Positions 43,818 through 52,588 of a stretch of DNA of 64,000 nucleotides are shown in pieces. Below the pieces are notes generated by a model. That model was not told the origin of the DNA. It ran no database searches and worked only from the letters and a program-made list of their open reading frames with translations. The position numbers and the translations under genes were made by a program. Origin of the DNA: CAYXLI01 sp964464925 (GTDB taxonomy: Bacteria > Acidobacteriota > Terriglobia > Bryobacterales > Bryobacteraceae); contig CAYXLI010000002.1 in the NCBI GenBank assembly GCA_964464925.1, positions 268,717 to 332,716 on the forward strand. Direction: 5' to 3'. How positions within the stretch are numbered: position 1 is the stretch's first letter; each line of letters starts with the position of its first letter.

Positions 43818-43833
43818 AGCATTCGCCGTGCCA
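43818..43833 (-). promoter_or_regulatory. Sigma-54-type (-24/-12) promoter candidate
   Basis: On the reverse strand TGGCACGGCGAATGCT has the GG and GC dinucleotides with exactly ten bases between, and matches TGGCACG-N4-TTGCT at all but one position. It lies about 115 bases ahead of the LPHTA gene start. A sigma-54 activator would be required; none is encoded nearby. Confidence 0.5.
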
Positions 43834-43930
43834 CTGTCCGAAAAGATGAGCAAGTCACTGAAAACAATGCCGCTTATCAACTCTACGCAGTTACGGTGAC
43901 AGGAATATCTACGGAACTGCCGCGAAGAAA

Positions 43931-45364
43931 TTACCGTTTGAGCGGATCTTCCACCCACGGAGGCGTGGCAGAGAGATAGTTCGCGAGTTGCGGTTCCAGT
44001 CGCTGCAACTTTTCTTTCATCTCCCACGCGATGCGGCGGTAACTGAAGTGTCCCTTGACACCGCTACGCAGCCTCGTGATGTATTCCGCTTCCGCGAAGT
44101 CCATTTTGAACAGGAATCGGGATCTTGCCGCGAACGGCAATAAATACTGGGCGGCGGGTTGCGGCAGGCTCTTATACACATCCAGAGCCGAAGCCATAGC
44201 CTGCCGGTAGAAGTCCGCCAGTCCCGCTGCTTCAATGGCCTCCGGCGTGTCATACCCATGGGAGAACGTATACTGCTGCCGGAATTGCTGGCAGCGCCGG
44301 TGACGGTGAAGATCGCGGTAGGCGCCGATGTCCATCATGATGTCGTACACGTACGTACTCGTGCGGAAATTCCGGGACAGTTCGTCCCGCCGCGTGCGCG
44401 ACCGCAGGGCCAGGTCGATCACCTCAGTGCGCCGCGAATCGGTCCAACTGCAAGCCAGATCGTATAGTTCGCGGAACGGGCAGGTGGTCACGGGATACAG
44501 CAGTGTCGCCACAATCTCCGAAGGCGTGTGATCCGGCTTCATCAAGTCGATCTCGTCTACCTTCACCGAAGCCGGGGGCACATTTTCTTTCGCCCACTGC
44601 CGGAGATCCGCCAGAGACGAGCGCAAGTGCTCATCGGTGTCCACAAACCTTGCAAGTGTCGGCGCGATCGGCTCCGGTGCACGGTCGTCCCAGTTGCAGC
44701 CGGGCTCTGAAGCACATGCCTGCGCAATCTCTTCCGATAACTCGTGAATCTCCCGGAACGGACTGGCCTTCAGCCTCCGGATCTGCTTCTCCAGCGTGCG
44801 AATGCTCACCACTTGCCCTACTCCGGTCGGAATACCTAAGATCAGGCAGTACCTTGCGATATCGTACGCGCGCGCCGCAATGTTGCGATCGTACGCCTCC
44901 GTCTTCATGTCCTCCGGCTTCGGGAGCGTACCCTTCAGGTACTCCACCATACGCTGATGCACGTGCGCATAGGCGAATAGCATCCGGGCCGCCGCTTCCT
45001 GATAGCGCGTTGCCTGTGCCGCATCGAACTCAGGCGGCGTGATCACACCGCATTTTGAAAAATCCTGATAGCGCGACGACCGCGCCTGCCCGTCCCAGAG
45101 TTGCTCGTCTTCGATCTCCGTTGCGGCAATCTCCGATATTCCTTCAAAGCACATCACCAGATGCCCTAGATCGGCAATGGAGGCGTGCCCATATTGGAAA
45201 TAGAAGCTCTCCAGAAACTTCTCGGAGTTGTGCGTGCGAACCCATTCAATTGAGTCGCGGATCGAATCGGGCGACCGGCTATAGCGAGCCAGCGCATAAG
45301 CGCTCTTTTCCGGAGGCATCGGAGCCACAGTTATCACGCGGCTGGGTTTTGTAGAAGGCGACAT
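43931..45364 (-). CDS. Duplicated ThyX-like (FAD-dependent thymidylate synthase) protein
   Basis: The 477-residue protein contains two ThyX-like halves. The N-half has a GHASIADLGH segment (59-68) and QARSSRYQ (93-100), the end of the ThyX signature, but lacks the RHR part. The C-half has DLHRHRRCQQ (351-360), the RHR part, but lacks the S-x-RY part. Canonical ThyX is about 220-250 residues and tetrameric, so the fused protein may build one active site from both halves, or may have another task. The gene is divergent from dut, 30 bases apart, which supports a role in dTMP supply. Confidence 0.8.
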   Translation of the reverse strand: MSPSTKPSRVITVAPMPPEKSAYALARYSRSPDSIRDSIEWVRTHNSEKFLESFYFQYGHASIADLGHLVMCFEGISEIAATEIEDEQLWDGQARSSRYQDFSKCGVITPPEFDAAQATRYQEAAARMLFAYAHVHQRMVEYLKGTLPKPEDMKTEAYDRNIAARAYDIARYCLILGIPTGVGQVVSIRTLEKQIRRLKASPFREIHELSEEIAQACASEPGCNWDDRAPEPIAPTLARFVDTDEHLRSSLADLRQWAKENVPPASVKVDEIDLMKPDHTPSEIVATLLYPVTTCPFRELYDLACSWTDSRRTEVIDLALRSRTRRDELSRNFRTSTYVYDIMMDIGAYRDLHRHRRCQQFRQQYTFSHGYDTPEAIEAAGLADFYRQAMASALDVYKSLPQPAAQYLLPFAARSRFLFKMDFAEAEYITRLRSGVKGHFSYRRIAWEMKEKLQRLEPQLANYLSATPPWVEDPLKR

Positions 45365-45394
45365 CGAGGAAGTTATGATTGTAACCTCTGGCGA

Positions 45395-45826
45395 ATGAGA
45401 ATCAAGCTAAATAAGCTGCACCCCGACGCACACCTGCCCCATTACGCACATGGACCGCTGGAAGATGCAGGAATGGACCTCCGCTCCGTGCAAGGAGCGG
45501 TACTGGAGCCGAATGTCCCCGTCGCCGTTCCCACTGGCCTCGCAATCGAGCTGCCTCCGGGCTACGAAGCACAGATCCGTCCCCGTAGCGGTCTCGCACT
45601 GAAGCACGCGATTTCGCTCGTGAACACGCCAGGGACCATTGATCCGGGATACCGCGGAGAGATCAAGGTGATTCTCATCAATTTAGGCAGGGAGAACTAC
45701 GAGATTCATCCCGGCGACAGAATCGCACAGATGATTATTGCGAAATACGAAGCGATTGAGTGGGAAGAGCAGGAGTTGAATGAGAGCGCCCGCGGTGCGG
45801 GCGGCTTCGGAAGCTCCGGACGTTAA
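45395..45826 (+). CDS. dut: dUTP diphosphatase
   Basis: The 143-residue protein has the five dUTPase motifs: AGMDLRS, PRSGLALKH, GTIDPGYRGEIKVILIN, PGDRIAQMII and GAGGFGSSGR at the C-terminus. It hydrolyses dUTP to dUMP and keeps uracil out of DNA. Length is typical of the trimeric enzyme. It lies divergently next to the ThyX-like gene, which would use the dUMP. A bidirectional terminator-like hairpin follows the stop. Confidence 0.97.
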   Translation: MRIKLNKLHPDAHLPHYAHGPLEDAGMDLRSVQGAVLEPNVPVAVPTGLAIELPPGYEAQIRPRSGLALKHAISLVNTPGTIDPGYRGEIKVILINLGRENYEIHPGDRIAQMIIAKYEAIEWEEQELNESARGAGGFGSSGR

Positions 45827-45829
45827 AGC

Positions 45830-45858
45830 GGGAACACTCCGGCCGGCGGAATGTTCCC
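45830..45858. terminator. Hairpin between convergent dut and TPR genes
   Basis: GGGAACA (45830-45836) pairs with TGTTCCC (45852-45858). One mismatch inward, TCCG pairs with CGGA around a loop of GCCGG, giving about 11 bp. It lies between convergent stops and could serve both directions; the T-tracts are poor. Confidence 0.6.
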
Positions 45859-45870
45859 TCGAAGCTATTC

Positions 45871-47523
45871 TTAGAAGTAGCTGCCCGCCAACTCGGGCTT
45901 CGCCGTTAGCGCGCGCTCCCAGTTCTGCTTCGCCTCCTGGTCCTGGCCAAGCGCTTTCAGTGCATGACCGAGATTCAGATAGGCCTCGGCGAAATCGGGT
46001 TTGAGTTCAATTGCTTTCCGGTACGCGCCCGCAGCGTCCTCGTACCGCTCGCTTTCCTGTAGCAGCAGGCCGAGGTTGTAGCTCAATTCGGGTGTTTTGT
46101 CCCCCATGGCAGCGAGTTTATTGTGCACTTCGACGGCTTTGTTGACGTCGTTGCTATCGCAGGCGACGGCCGCGAGGCACCGCAGTGATTCGAGTGAATT
46201 AGGCTTTGTCGAGAGAGCGCGCTCGAAGGCATTGCGCGCCGCCTGGCGATCCCCTGCCCACCAGTGAGCCAGCCCGAGGTTGACCTGTGCGTCAATCCAA
46301 TCCGGCCGTAGTTTCACGCATTCGGTAAATGCTTCCGCGCTGCCCGAGTAGTCCCCCTGGGCCATTTGCAGGTAGCCCAGCCGGAACCAGGCTTCCTGCC
46401 AGTCAGGCTTCCGCGAAACAGCTTCAGAATACAGAATGGCGGCCTCTTCGGAGTCGCCTCGCGCATCCGCCAGCAGCGCCATGTTCCACAACGCGGTCGG
46501 CAGATCCGGTTGGCTCTGTAGCGCCTTCTCGTACGCCTTACGCGCCGCCTCGTCGTTGCCCGCCTGCTGCAGCACGACCCCTAAGTTCGCCTGCGCCTGC
46601 GCGGAGTCCGGCTTGATCCGGATTGCTTCCGTGTAGGCTTTCGTAGCTTCCTGGATCTTTCCGAGTTTCTGGAGCGCAACGCCCAGGTTGAACTGCGCTT
46701 CAAAGGAATTTTTGTTGTTCTTGGCGATCTCACTGCAATACTGCACGGCGAGATCGTACTTGGAAGTCGCCAGCGCTGCTGCCGCAAGGCCTTGAACGGC
46801 TGCCGGAGCGCCCTGACGGATTTTCAGGAGCTTCTCGGAATACTCTCGAACCATCGTATAGTCTTTGCGGCCCAGTCCCACCGCAATCAGATTCGAAAGC
46901 ACATCCGCCGAGTTCGGTTTCTTCGATAGGAGCGATTTGTAGGCTTCCGCCGCGGCGTCCAGTTTCCCAAGCGTCTGCAGGCTGGCGGCCTTCCCGAACA
47001 GCGCGACCTCGTTGCCGGAATCGCCGTCGAGATAAATGTTGAACTGGTCCAAAGCGCGGTCTGCCTGCTTCAGTTGCAGCAGAGCGATCCCGAGCCCGAG
47101 CCGCGCCTCGCGCCGGCCGCTGTCCTGGTCGAGCGCCTTCTGAAACGCATCGGCCGCTTCCTTCATCTTGCCGAGCTTTTCGTAGCACACGCCCAGATTG
47201 AAGTTTGCGGTCCGGTGATACGGATCGGCATTGATCAGTTTGGTGTAGCTTTCCGCAGCTTCCTGGTAACGGCCCTTCTCGAAATAAATCTGCCCCAGTG
47301 TGGAATAAATCTCCGAAGCCGTACCGCCCGCGGTGAGCGCCTTCTTCAACTCGTTGATCGCGTCGTCCGGCTTGCCCGCCAGGTGCAACGAAACAGCCTT
47401 CACAACCTCCGGCGAAGTCACAGCCTTGGCCGATGGCGGCGCGGCAGGCTCCACCATCAGCGGCGTATCGGCCGGTTCGTCTTCAACTACCCATAACCAT
47501 TGATCGTCGTTATCTTCTGGCAT
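45871..47523 (-). CDS. Tetratricopeptide repeat protein
   Basis: The 550-residue protein has about 14 to 16 TPR units of 34 residues from residue 30 onward (for example GQIYFEKGRYQEAAESYTKL and LGHALKALGQDQEAKQNWE). The first 30 residues are acidic and Trp-rich. There is no signal peptide. It lies 13 bases downstream of the proline-rich membrane-protein gene and is likely co-transcribed. The family acts as protein-binding scaffolds; partners are unknown. Confidence 0.92.
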   Translation of the reverse strand: MPEDNDDQWLWVVEDEPADTPLMVEPAAPPSAKAVTSPEVVKAVSLHLAGKPDDAINELKKALTAGGTASEIYSTLGQIYFEKGRYQEAAESYTKLINADPYHRTANFNLGVCYEKLGKMKEAADAFQKALDQDSGRREARLGLGIALLQLKQADRALDQFNIYLDGDSGNEVALFGKAASLQTLGKLDAAAEAYKSLLSKKPNSADVLSNLIAVGLGRKDYTMVREYSEKLLKIRQGAPAAVQGLAAAALATSKYDLAVQYCSEIAKNNKNSFEAQFNLGVALQKLGKIQEATKAYTEAIRIKPDSAQAQANLGVVLQQAGNDEAARKAYEKALQSQPDLPTALWNMALLADARGDSEEAAILYSEAVSRKPDWQEAWFRLGYLQMAQGDYSGSAEAFTECVKLRPDWIDAQVNLGLAHWWAGDRQAARNAFERALSTKPNSLESLRCLAAVACDSNDVNKAVEVHNKLAAMGDKTPELSYNLGLLLQESERYEDAAGAYRKAIELKPDFAEAYLNLGHALKALGQDQEAKQNWERALTAKPELAGSYF

Positions 47524-47536
47524 GCAGAACTCCTTG

Positions 47537-49246
47537 TTACTTCCCAGTGGCCGGCAGGTATGAGAACGTGCTCAGCTTGATTTGGCCGTACTCGCCCTTG
47601 TCGTTGTAGAATCCGGCTCCGCCGGTCTTGATTTCGTCATCGGTCCAGTAGTCGGCCAGTTTGTCCTGAACGTAGGTGGTGAATTTGTTGCCGCGCACGT
47701 CCTGGCGCACGCGCCACACGTTGTCTTGACGGTAGTCGCCTTCCAGCATGATCTGCGTATGCGTGTTCTCCTTCCCGTTCAGCACCGCGTACTTGACCAG
47801 TGCAAACACGGGATTCAGGCCACGCTTGATCATCTCGATCTTCATCACGTAGTAATTCTTGGGATCCTTCGCCCGGAACACCCAGCCAAGCGCCTTTTGC
47901 TCTACCTGGCCACGGAATTCGATCCGGTAGTCCGGCATGTTCAACGTCGGACGGAACAGCGAAATATTCTTGCTTTTGTTGATGGGCTCCTGGTTTCCCC
48001 AGTTCGTTGCCCAGCCGCCGCCGCCGATGATCATGTTCGGCGGAGTCTGGTCGGTAATCGTCGCTGCCGGCCCGGAAGAATTCGAAGACGCCACTTTAGT
48101 GCCGCTGGAACTATCTCCCTTGAACAGGAAGTATCCGCCGCCCGCGAGCACCACGACTACCGCCGCGATGATTCCGTACTTCGCCATCCCGGGGCCTTCG
48201 GTGGGCTGCGCGCCCATCCCCAGAGAGAACGATGCGTCGGACGAAACAACGGCCGCCGGCGTCTCCGCAGCGACGCTCGGCTTTTCCGGCGTCGTGGGGC
48301 GAATGGGCTGAACCTTCGGCTTGACCGATGGTGCAGGCGGAGGCGGCGGGGCAACAGCGGGTTCGGGCCGTTCCGCGGGAACCGCGTTGCCGCTCCGCGC
48401 AGGCACGGCCGGACGCGCAGGTGCGGTCGCGGCGGGCCGGACGTTGATCTTTGGTTTCTCAGCCGGAGGCGGCGTCCTCTCTTCCTTCTTTTCAGGAGCG
48501 GCAGCCGCGGGCTTCTGTTCCGGCTTCGGAGTTTCCGGCGCAGGTTTTGCGGCAGGCGCGGGCGCCGTTGCGGCGGCGGCGGCAGCAGCCGCGGGCTGTT
48601 GGACCGGAGCCGGGGGTGGCGGCGGGGGCGCGCTGGCCGGCTTGACAGTCGGCTTAACGCTGATGGACGGAGCGGCCGGCCTTGCCTGAACAGGAGGCTG
48701 CACGGTCGGCTTCACCACCTTGGCGGGCGAGGGTGCGGGAGCCGCTGCCGGCTTGCTCACCACTGGTGCGGCCTTGGCAGTGGCCGGGGCGGGTGCGGGC
48801 TTCGGCTTGTTCGGATTCGGTCCGAACGCAATTTTCGTCCGCAGCGTTCGGGCATCCAGGCGGGGAGAACTCACCGGCAGGTCGACGGCCGGCAGGGCCT
48901 CAAAACCGGCAATCGGTTTCGCATTAGGAGGCGCCAGCGGGCTTAAATTGATCTTTTGCCGACCCGCGGCCGGCGGCGGCGTGAATGCGGCGGCTTGCTG
49001 CTCCGCCATCTCCGTCAGTTCGGGATCGTCGTAGCCGGTCGTGCTCAGCTTGGCCTGCGCTAGCTCACCGAGCGCGAGCCGCTCTTCGAACGCCAGCGCC
49101 TGCTCGTATTGCAACGCGAGTGAGATGCCGCCCTCCAGCGGCCCAAGGAATGCGTGGTTGGGGATCGGTCCCGCTACCGGAAACGTCGGCTGGTGGGATT
49201 CTTTCGATGCGAGCCGGAATCGGCTTTGCGGTTTGAGGTCGCTCAC
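47537..49246 (-). CDS. Pro/Ala-rich membrane protein with C-terminal DUF1080-like domain
   Basis: The start is GTG 49246 (GAGGTAA upstream). The 569-residue protein has an unknown N-terminal part, a long Pro/Ala/Lys-rich region (about 150-340), one membrane segment (GIIAAVVVVLAGGGYFLF, about 362-379) and a C-terminal beta-jelly-roll-like domain (about 400-565; YRIEFRGQVEQKALGWVFRAKD) resembling DUF1080/LamG-like folds. It is probably anchored in the inner membrane with the jelly roll outside. Function unknown. It precedes the TPR gene. Confidence 0.72.
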   Translation of the reverse strand: MSDLKPQSRFRLASKESHQPTFPVAGPIPNHAFLGPLEGGISLALQYEQALAFEERLALGELAQAKLSTTGYDDPELTEMAEQQAAAFTPPPAAGRQKINLSPLAPPNAKPIAGFEALPAVDLPVSSPRLDARTLRTKIAFGPNPNKPKPAPAPATAKAAPVVSKPAAAPAPSPAKVVKPTVQPPVQARPAAPSISVKPTVKPASAPPPPPPAPVQQPAAAAAAAATAPAPAAKPAPETPKPEQKPAAAAPEKKEERTPPPAEKPKINVRPAATAPARPAVPARSGNAVPAERPEPAVAPPPPPAPSVKPKVQPIRPTTPEKPSVAAETPAAVVSSDASFSLGMGAQPTEGPGMAKYGIIAAVVVVLAGGGYFLFKGDSSSGTKVASSNSSGPAATITDQTPPNMIIGGGGWATNWGNQEPINKSKNISLFRPTLNMPDYRIEFRGQVEQKALGWVFRAKDPKNYYVMKIEMIKRGLNPVFALVKYAVLNGKENTHTQIMLEGDYRQDNVWRVRQDVRGNKFTTYVQDKLADYWTDDEIKTGGAGFYNDKGEYGQIKLSTFSYLPATGK

Positions 49247-49461
49247 GGTCTACTTACCTCTGTGCCTGGCATTGGGGTCAACCGGGTCTAATGGAACACC
49301 GTCCTGCATGGATCGGCTCTGACAAGTACGCACAATTCCCCCAGACTTCTACCATCGGACCGTAGAGGGGAAAACTATATACCTCTAATGGCTTGCGAGT
49401 ACCAAAACGAGCGTCGGCTAGACCCAGAACTAAGGCCTTCACCCTATGCGAAAAAGACTGC

Positions 49462-50706
49462 TTATTGCATTTCGCCGGGCGGCCGTAGCCGAACGAATGC
49501 CCGGTACAGCAGCACGTCATAACCGATCTTCAGTGACCCGGCGATGAAAAACGGCCAGTTGATCAGTGCCGGCACGCTGAACAGTAAGCCCGTAAACAGC
49601 GGCGCGATCGCCGCCCCCGTCGTGCGCGATACGCCCGTGATCCCAGCGGCGGCAGAGCGTTCCTCGGGCCGCACGATGGCCATCGTATAGGATTGGCGCG
49701 TCGGCACGTCCATCTGGCTGATGCTGAACCGCGCAAGCAGCAGCAGGATCGCCAGATCGACGTTTGGCATCAGCGGCACGAGAATCAACAGAATGTTCGA
49801 AGGCAGGTGTGTAAATACCATCGTCTTGACCAGGCCGATCCGTTTCGCCAGTCTTGTCGCCAGCAGTGCCGAGATGCCCGCGAATACGTTGGCGCCGAAG
49901 AAAATTCCGCCTAGGGTGGCAGGTTCGACACGGAATCGCAAGTAGAACCAGTAGGCGACAAAGCTTTGCACAACGAAGCCGCCGCCGAACGCATCCAGCG
50001 CGAACAGGCCGGACAATCTGAAGATCACGCCGCGCGAGTGTCCGATACCGAGCAAGCTGGCGGCAGGTTTGGTCTCTGCCGTATTCTGTACCTCCGCGGC
50101 CCGGCTGACACGGCTGAACAGGATGGCGAGCAGAGTCCCGAGAGCGGCGTAGAGCAGGATTACCGCACGTTGGCTGGTAAGTGCCGCGCCCGTTGCTCTC
50201 TCGACGTCCTGGGTGAGGAAGCCCGCGGCGAGCGAGCCCAACGCCGTTGCGAGAGAGCCGGTGAGCGTATACCATGCGAAGATTTCTGTCCGTACAGGCG
50301 GCGGGGTCACCTGGGAGAGAGCAGCCTGCTCGATAGATAGGAATGGCCCGACTTCGTTTCCGCTCGGACTGATGACTCCGATGGTGCCGGCGATCACGAG
50401 AAACATAAAATTTCTGGTGAAGGTAAACGCGAGTCCGGCGCCGGCCATCAGGAGTGCCCCAATCAGCAGCATGCGCCGGCGGCCCAGCCGGTCAGCCTGC
50501 GTTGTAAGCCATAGGGAAACGACCGTGTCGCCGAGCAGAGTGAGGGTCAGCAGCAAACCGGTTTGCGACTCGCTAAGCCCCAGGCCGGTCAGATACAGTA
50601 CCAGGACAACAGAAAGCGACCCGTAAGAGAAGAGCCGGACGAAGCGCGTCAGGAACAGGATGCGCGCATCCCGCGTGAGGTGGGAGAACACAGACACGAA
50701 ACTCAA
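49462..50706 (-). CDS. MFS transporter
   Basis: The 414-residue protein has twelve membrane segments and MFS loops: LTLLGDTVVSLWLTTQADRLGRRRMLL (loop 2-3 motif) and RLAKRIGLVKTMVFTHLPSN (loop 8-9). It resembles drug- or metabolite-efflux carriers. Substrate unknown. It is divergent from the PQQ dehydrogenase gene, 31 bases apart, and separated from the membrane-protein gene on the left by 215 bases with no gene seen. Confidence 0.92.
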   Translation of the reverse strand: MSFVSVFSHLTRDARILFLTRFVRLFSYGSLSVVLVLYLTGLGLSESQTGLLLTLTLLGDTVVSLWLTTQADRLGRRRMLLIGALLMAGAGLAFTFTRNFMFLVIAGTIGVISPSGNEVGPFLSIEQAALSQVTPPPVRTEIFAWYTLTGSLATALGSLAAGFLTQDVERATGAALTSQRAVILLYAALGTLLAILFSRVSRAAEVQNTAETKPAASLLGIGHSRGVIFRLSGLFALDAFGGGFVVQSFVAYWFYLRFRVEPATLGGIFFGANVFAGISALLATRLAKRIGLVKTMVFTHLPSNILLILVPLMPNVDLAILLLLARFSISQMDVPTRQSYTMAIVRPEERSAAAGITGVSRTTGAAIAPLFTGLLFSVPALINWPFFIAGSLKIGYDVLLYRAFVRLRPPGEMQ

Positions 50707-50737
50707 TTATCGGACTTGCGTGAGGCATGATGGCTAG

Positions 50738-52588
50738 ATGGCTCGTTGTGCATTCCTTGCCCTCTTCATGGCTTTGTCCCTGTTTTCGCAGGATCACAAG
50801 ACATGGCGGGACTATGGAGGAGCCGCGGATGCTGCACAATACTCGGCGTTAAACCAGATCAACCGGACCAATGTGAGCAAGCTCGAGGTCGCCTGGAGCT
50901 ATCCGACCGGCGACAACCGCAAGTACGCCTTCAATCCGGTTGTCGTGGACAGGACAGTGTATGTTCTGGCGAAGAACAACGCGATCGTGGCCTTGGATGC
51001 TGCGAGCGGCAAAGAGATTTGGGTGCATCCGGCCGACCCCGATACGACGCTCATCACGAGTCGCGGGATCAATTACTGGGAGAGCAAGGACCGTTCGGAA
51101 CGGCGCCTGCTCTATGCCGCAAATCATTACCTGCGCGCGATCGACGCGAGTACGGGGCGCACGATCTCTGCGTTCGGCGACAACGGACTGGTAGATCTGA
51201 AGCAAGGGCTGGATCGCGACCCGTCCACCATCAAGCTCGTGCAATCGACTACGCCGGGACGGGTATTCGAAGATCTGCTGATTCTCGGATCGGCCACAAA
51301 TCAGGGGTATGGGTCCGCTCCCGGCGATATCCGTGCGTTTGATGTGCACACGGGTAAACTCGTCTGGACGTTTCATACGATTCCGCGGCCCGGCGAGTTC
51401 GGCTACGAAACGTGGCCGAAGGACGCGTGGAAACGCGTAGGCGGCGCGAACGTTTGGGGAGAGTTTTCGCTGGACGCGAAACGCGGAATCCTTTACGCGC
51501 CAACGGCGAGCGCCAAGTATAACTTCTACGGCGCGGACCGGAGCGGGGCGAACTTGTTCAGCGACTGCCTGCTCGCTCTGGATGCGCGAACGGGGAAGCG
51601 CCTTTGGCACTTCCAGATGGTGCACCACGATATCTGGGACTATGACGATGCCACGGCACCCAAACTGCTCACAGTCCGGCACGATGGCAAGTTGGTGGAC
51701 ATTGTGGCGCAGGTGAGCAAACAAGGCTTCGTTTGGGTCTTCGATCGAGTGACGGGCAAGCCGCTCTGGCCGATTGAGGAGCGGCCTGTGCCGAAGTCCG
51801 ATATGCCCGGCGAAGAGACATGGCCTACGCAGCCGTTTCCGGTGAAGCCGCCTCCATTCGCGCGGCAGAAGTTTACGGTTGACGACCTGAGTCCGTATCT
51901 CAGCCAGCAGGATCGAGCCAAGTTCCGCGACGATATCCTTAGCGCACGTAACGAAGGATTGTTTACACCGCCGGGGCAGCGAAATACGATTCAAATGCCC
52001 GGGAACAACGGCGGAGCGAACTGGGGCGGTGCGGCAGTGGATGCGGCAAAGGGATTGCTTTTCGTCGTGTCGAAGGACCTTCCGGCGATGCTGAAGCTCG
52101 CGAAAGATCCTGAACAGGATAAAGCCCTGGCGGCATCTGCGGGAGAACACTACTACACGGGATTCGGATTCATGATCGCGAGCGATGGGCTTTCTCCAAT
52201 CGCGCCCCCATGGTCGTCATTAACCGCATACGACTTGAACGAAGGAACCATCAAGTGGAAGATTCCTCTCGGTGACGTGCCTGACCTGGCGGCGAAAGGG
52301 ATCAAGAACACTGGCTCTCATTATCCGAAAGTCGGACCCGTCGTGACCGCGGGAGGCTTGATTTTCACAGGGACGCGCGACAAGAAGGTTCGTGCGCTCG
52401 ATGCCGAGACCGGCAAAGTTCTCTGGGAGCACGAACTGGATGCGGCGCTTGAGGGAATGCCGGCGGTGTATGAAGTCGGCGGCCGGGAATACGTCGTGTT
52501 CTGCGCGTCGGCGCAGGTAGGGCTCACTCCGGCAACACAAGGGCCGATTCGCGGAGCGTATGTTGCGTTCGCGCTACCGAAACTCTGA
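50738..52588 (+). CDS. PQQ-dependent (quinoprotein) dehydrogenase
   Basis: The 616-residue protein has a signal peptide (FLALFMALSLFSQ) and an eight-bladed propeller with quinoprotein repeats (ALDAASGKEIWV, FDVHTGKLVWTFHT, ALDARTGKRLWHFQ, ALDAETGKVLWEHE). Segments such as HHDIWDYDDATAPKL and PGNNGGANWGGAAVD resemble membrane-type glucose and alcohol dehydrogenases. It oxidises sugars or alcohols in the periplasm with PQQ. No haem-binding CxxCH is present, so electrons go to quinone or a separate cytochrome. The 3' end overlaps nagA by 15 bases. Confidence 0.93.
   Translation: MARCAFLALFMALSLFSQDHKTWRDYGGAADAAQYSALNQINRTNVSKLEVAWSYPTGDNRKYAFNPVVVDRTVYVLAKNNAIVALDAASGKEIWVHPADPDTTLITSRGINYWESKDRSERRLLYAANHYLRAIDASTGRTISAFGDNGLVDLKQGLDRDPSTIKLVQSTTPGRVFEDLLILGSATNQGYGSAPGDIRAFDVHTGKLVWTFHTIPRPGEFGYETWPKDAWKRVGGANVWGEFSLDAKRGILYAPTASAKYNFYGADRSGANLFSDCLLALDARTGKRLWHFQMVHHDIWDYDDATAPKLLTVRHDGKLVDIVAQVSKQGFVWVFDRVTGKPLWPIEERPVPKSDMPGEETWPTQPFPVKPPPFARQKFTVDDLSPYLSQQDRAKFRDDILSARNEGLFTPPGQRNTIQMPGNNGGANWGGAAVDAAKGLLFVVSKDLPAMLKLAKDPEQDKALAASAGEHYYTGFGFMIASDGLSPIAPPWSSLTAYDLNEGTIKWKIPLGDVPDLAAKGIKNTGSHYPKVGPVVTAGGLIFTGTRDKKVRALDAETGKVLWEHELDAALEGMPAVYEVGGREYVVFCASAQVGLTPATQGPIRGAYVAFALPKL

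Noticed and set aside
49278..49520. Reverse ORF of 80 residues at the end of the MFS gene
   Set aside because: It overlaps the MFS C-terminus in another frame and shows no family character.
50849..52150. Reverse ORF of 433 residues opposite the PQQ dehydrogenase
   Set aside because: It lies wholly opposite a clear quinoprotein propeller and shows no motifs.
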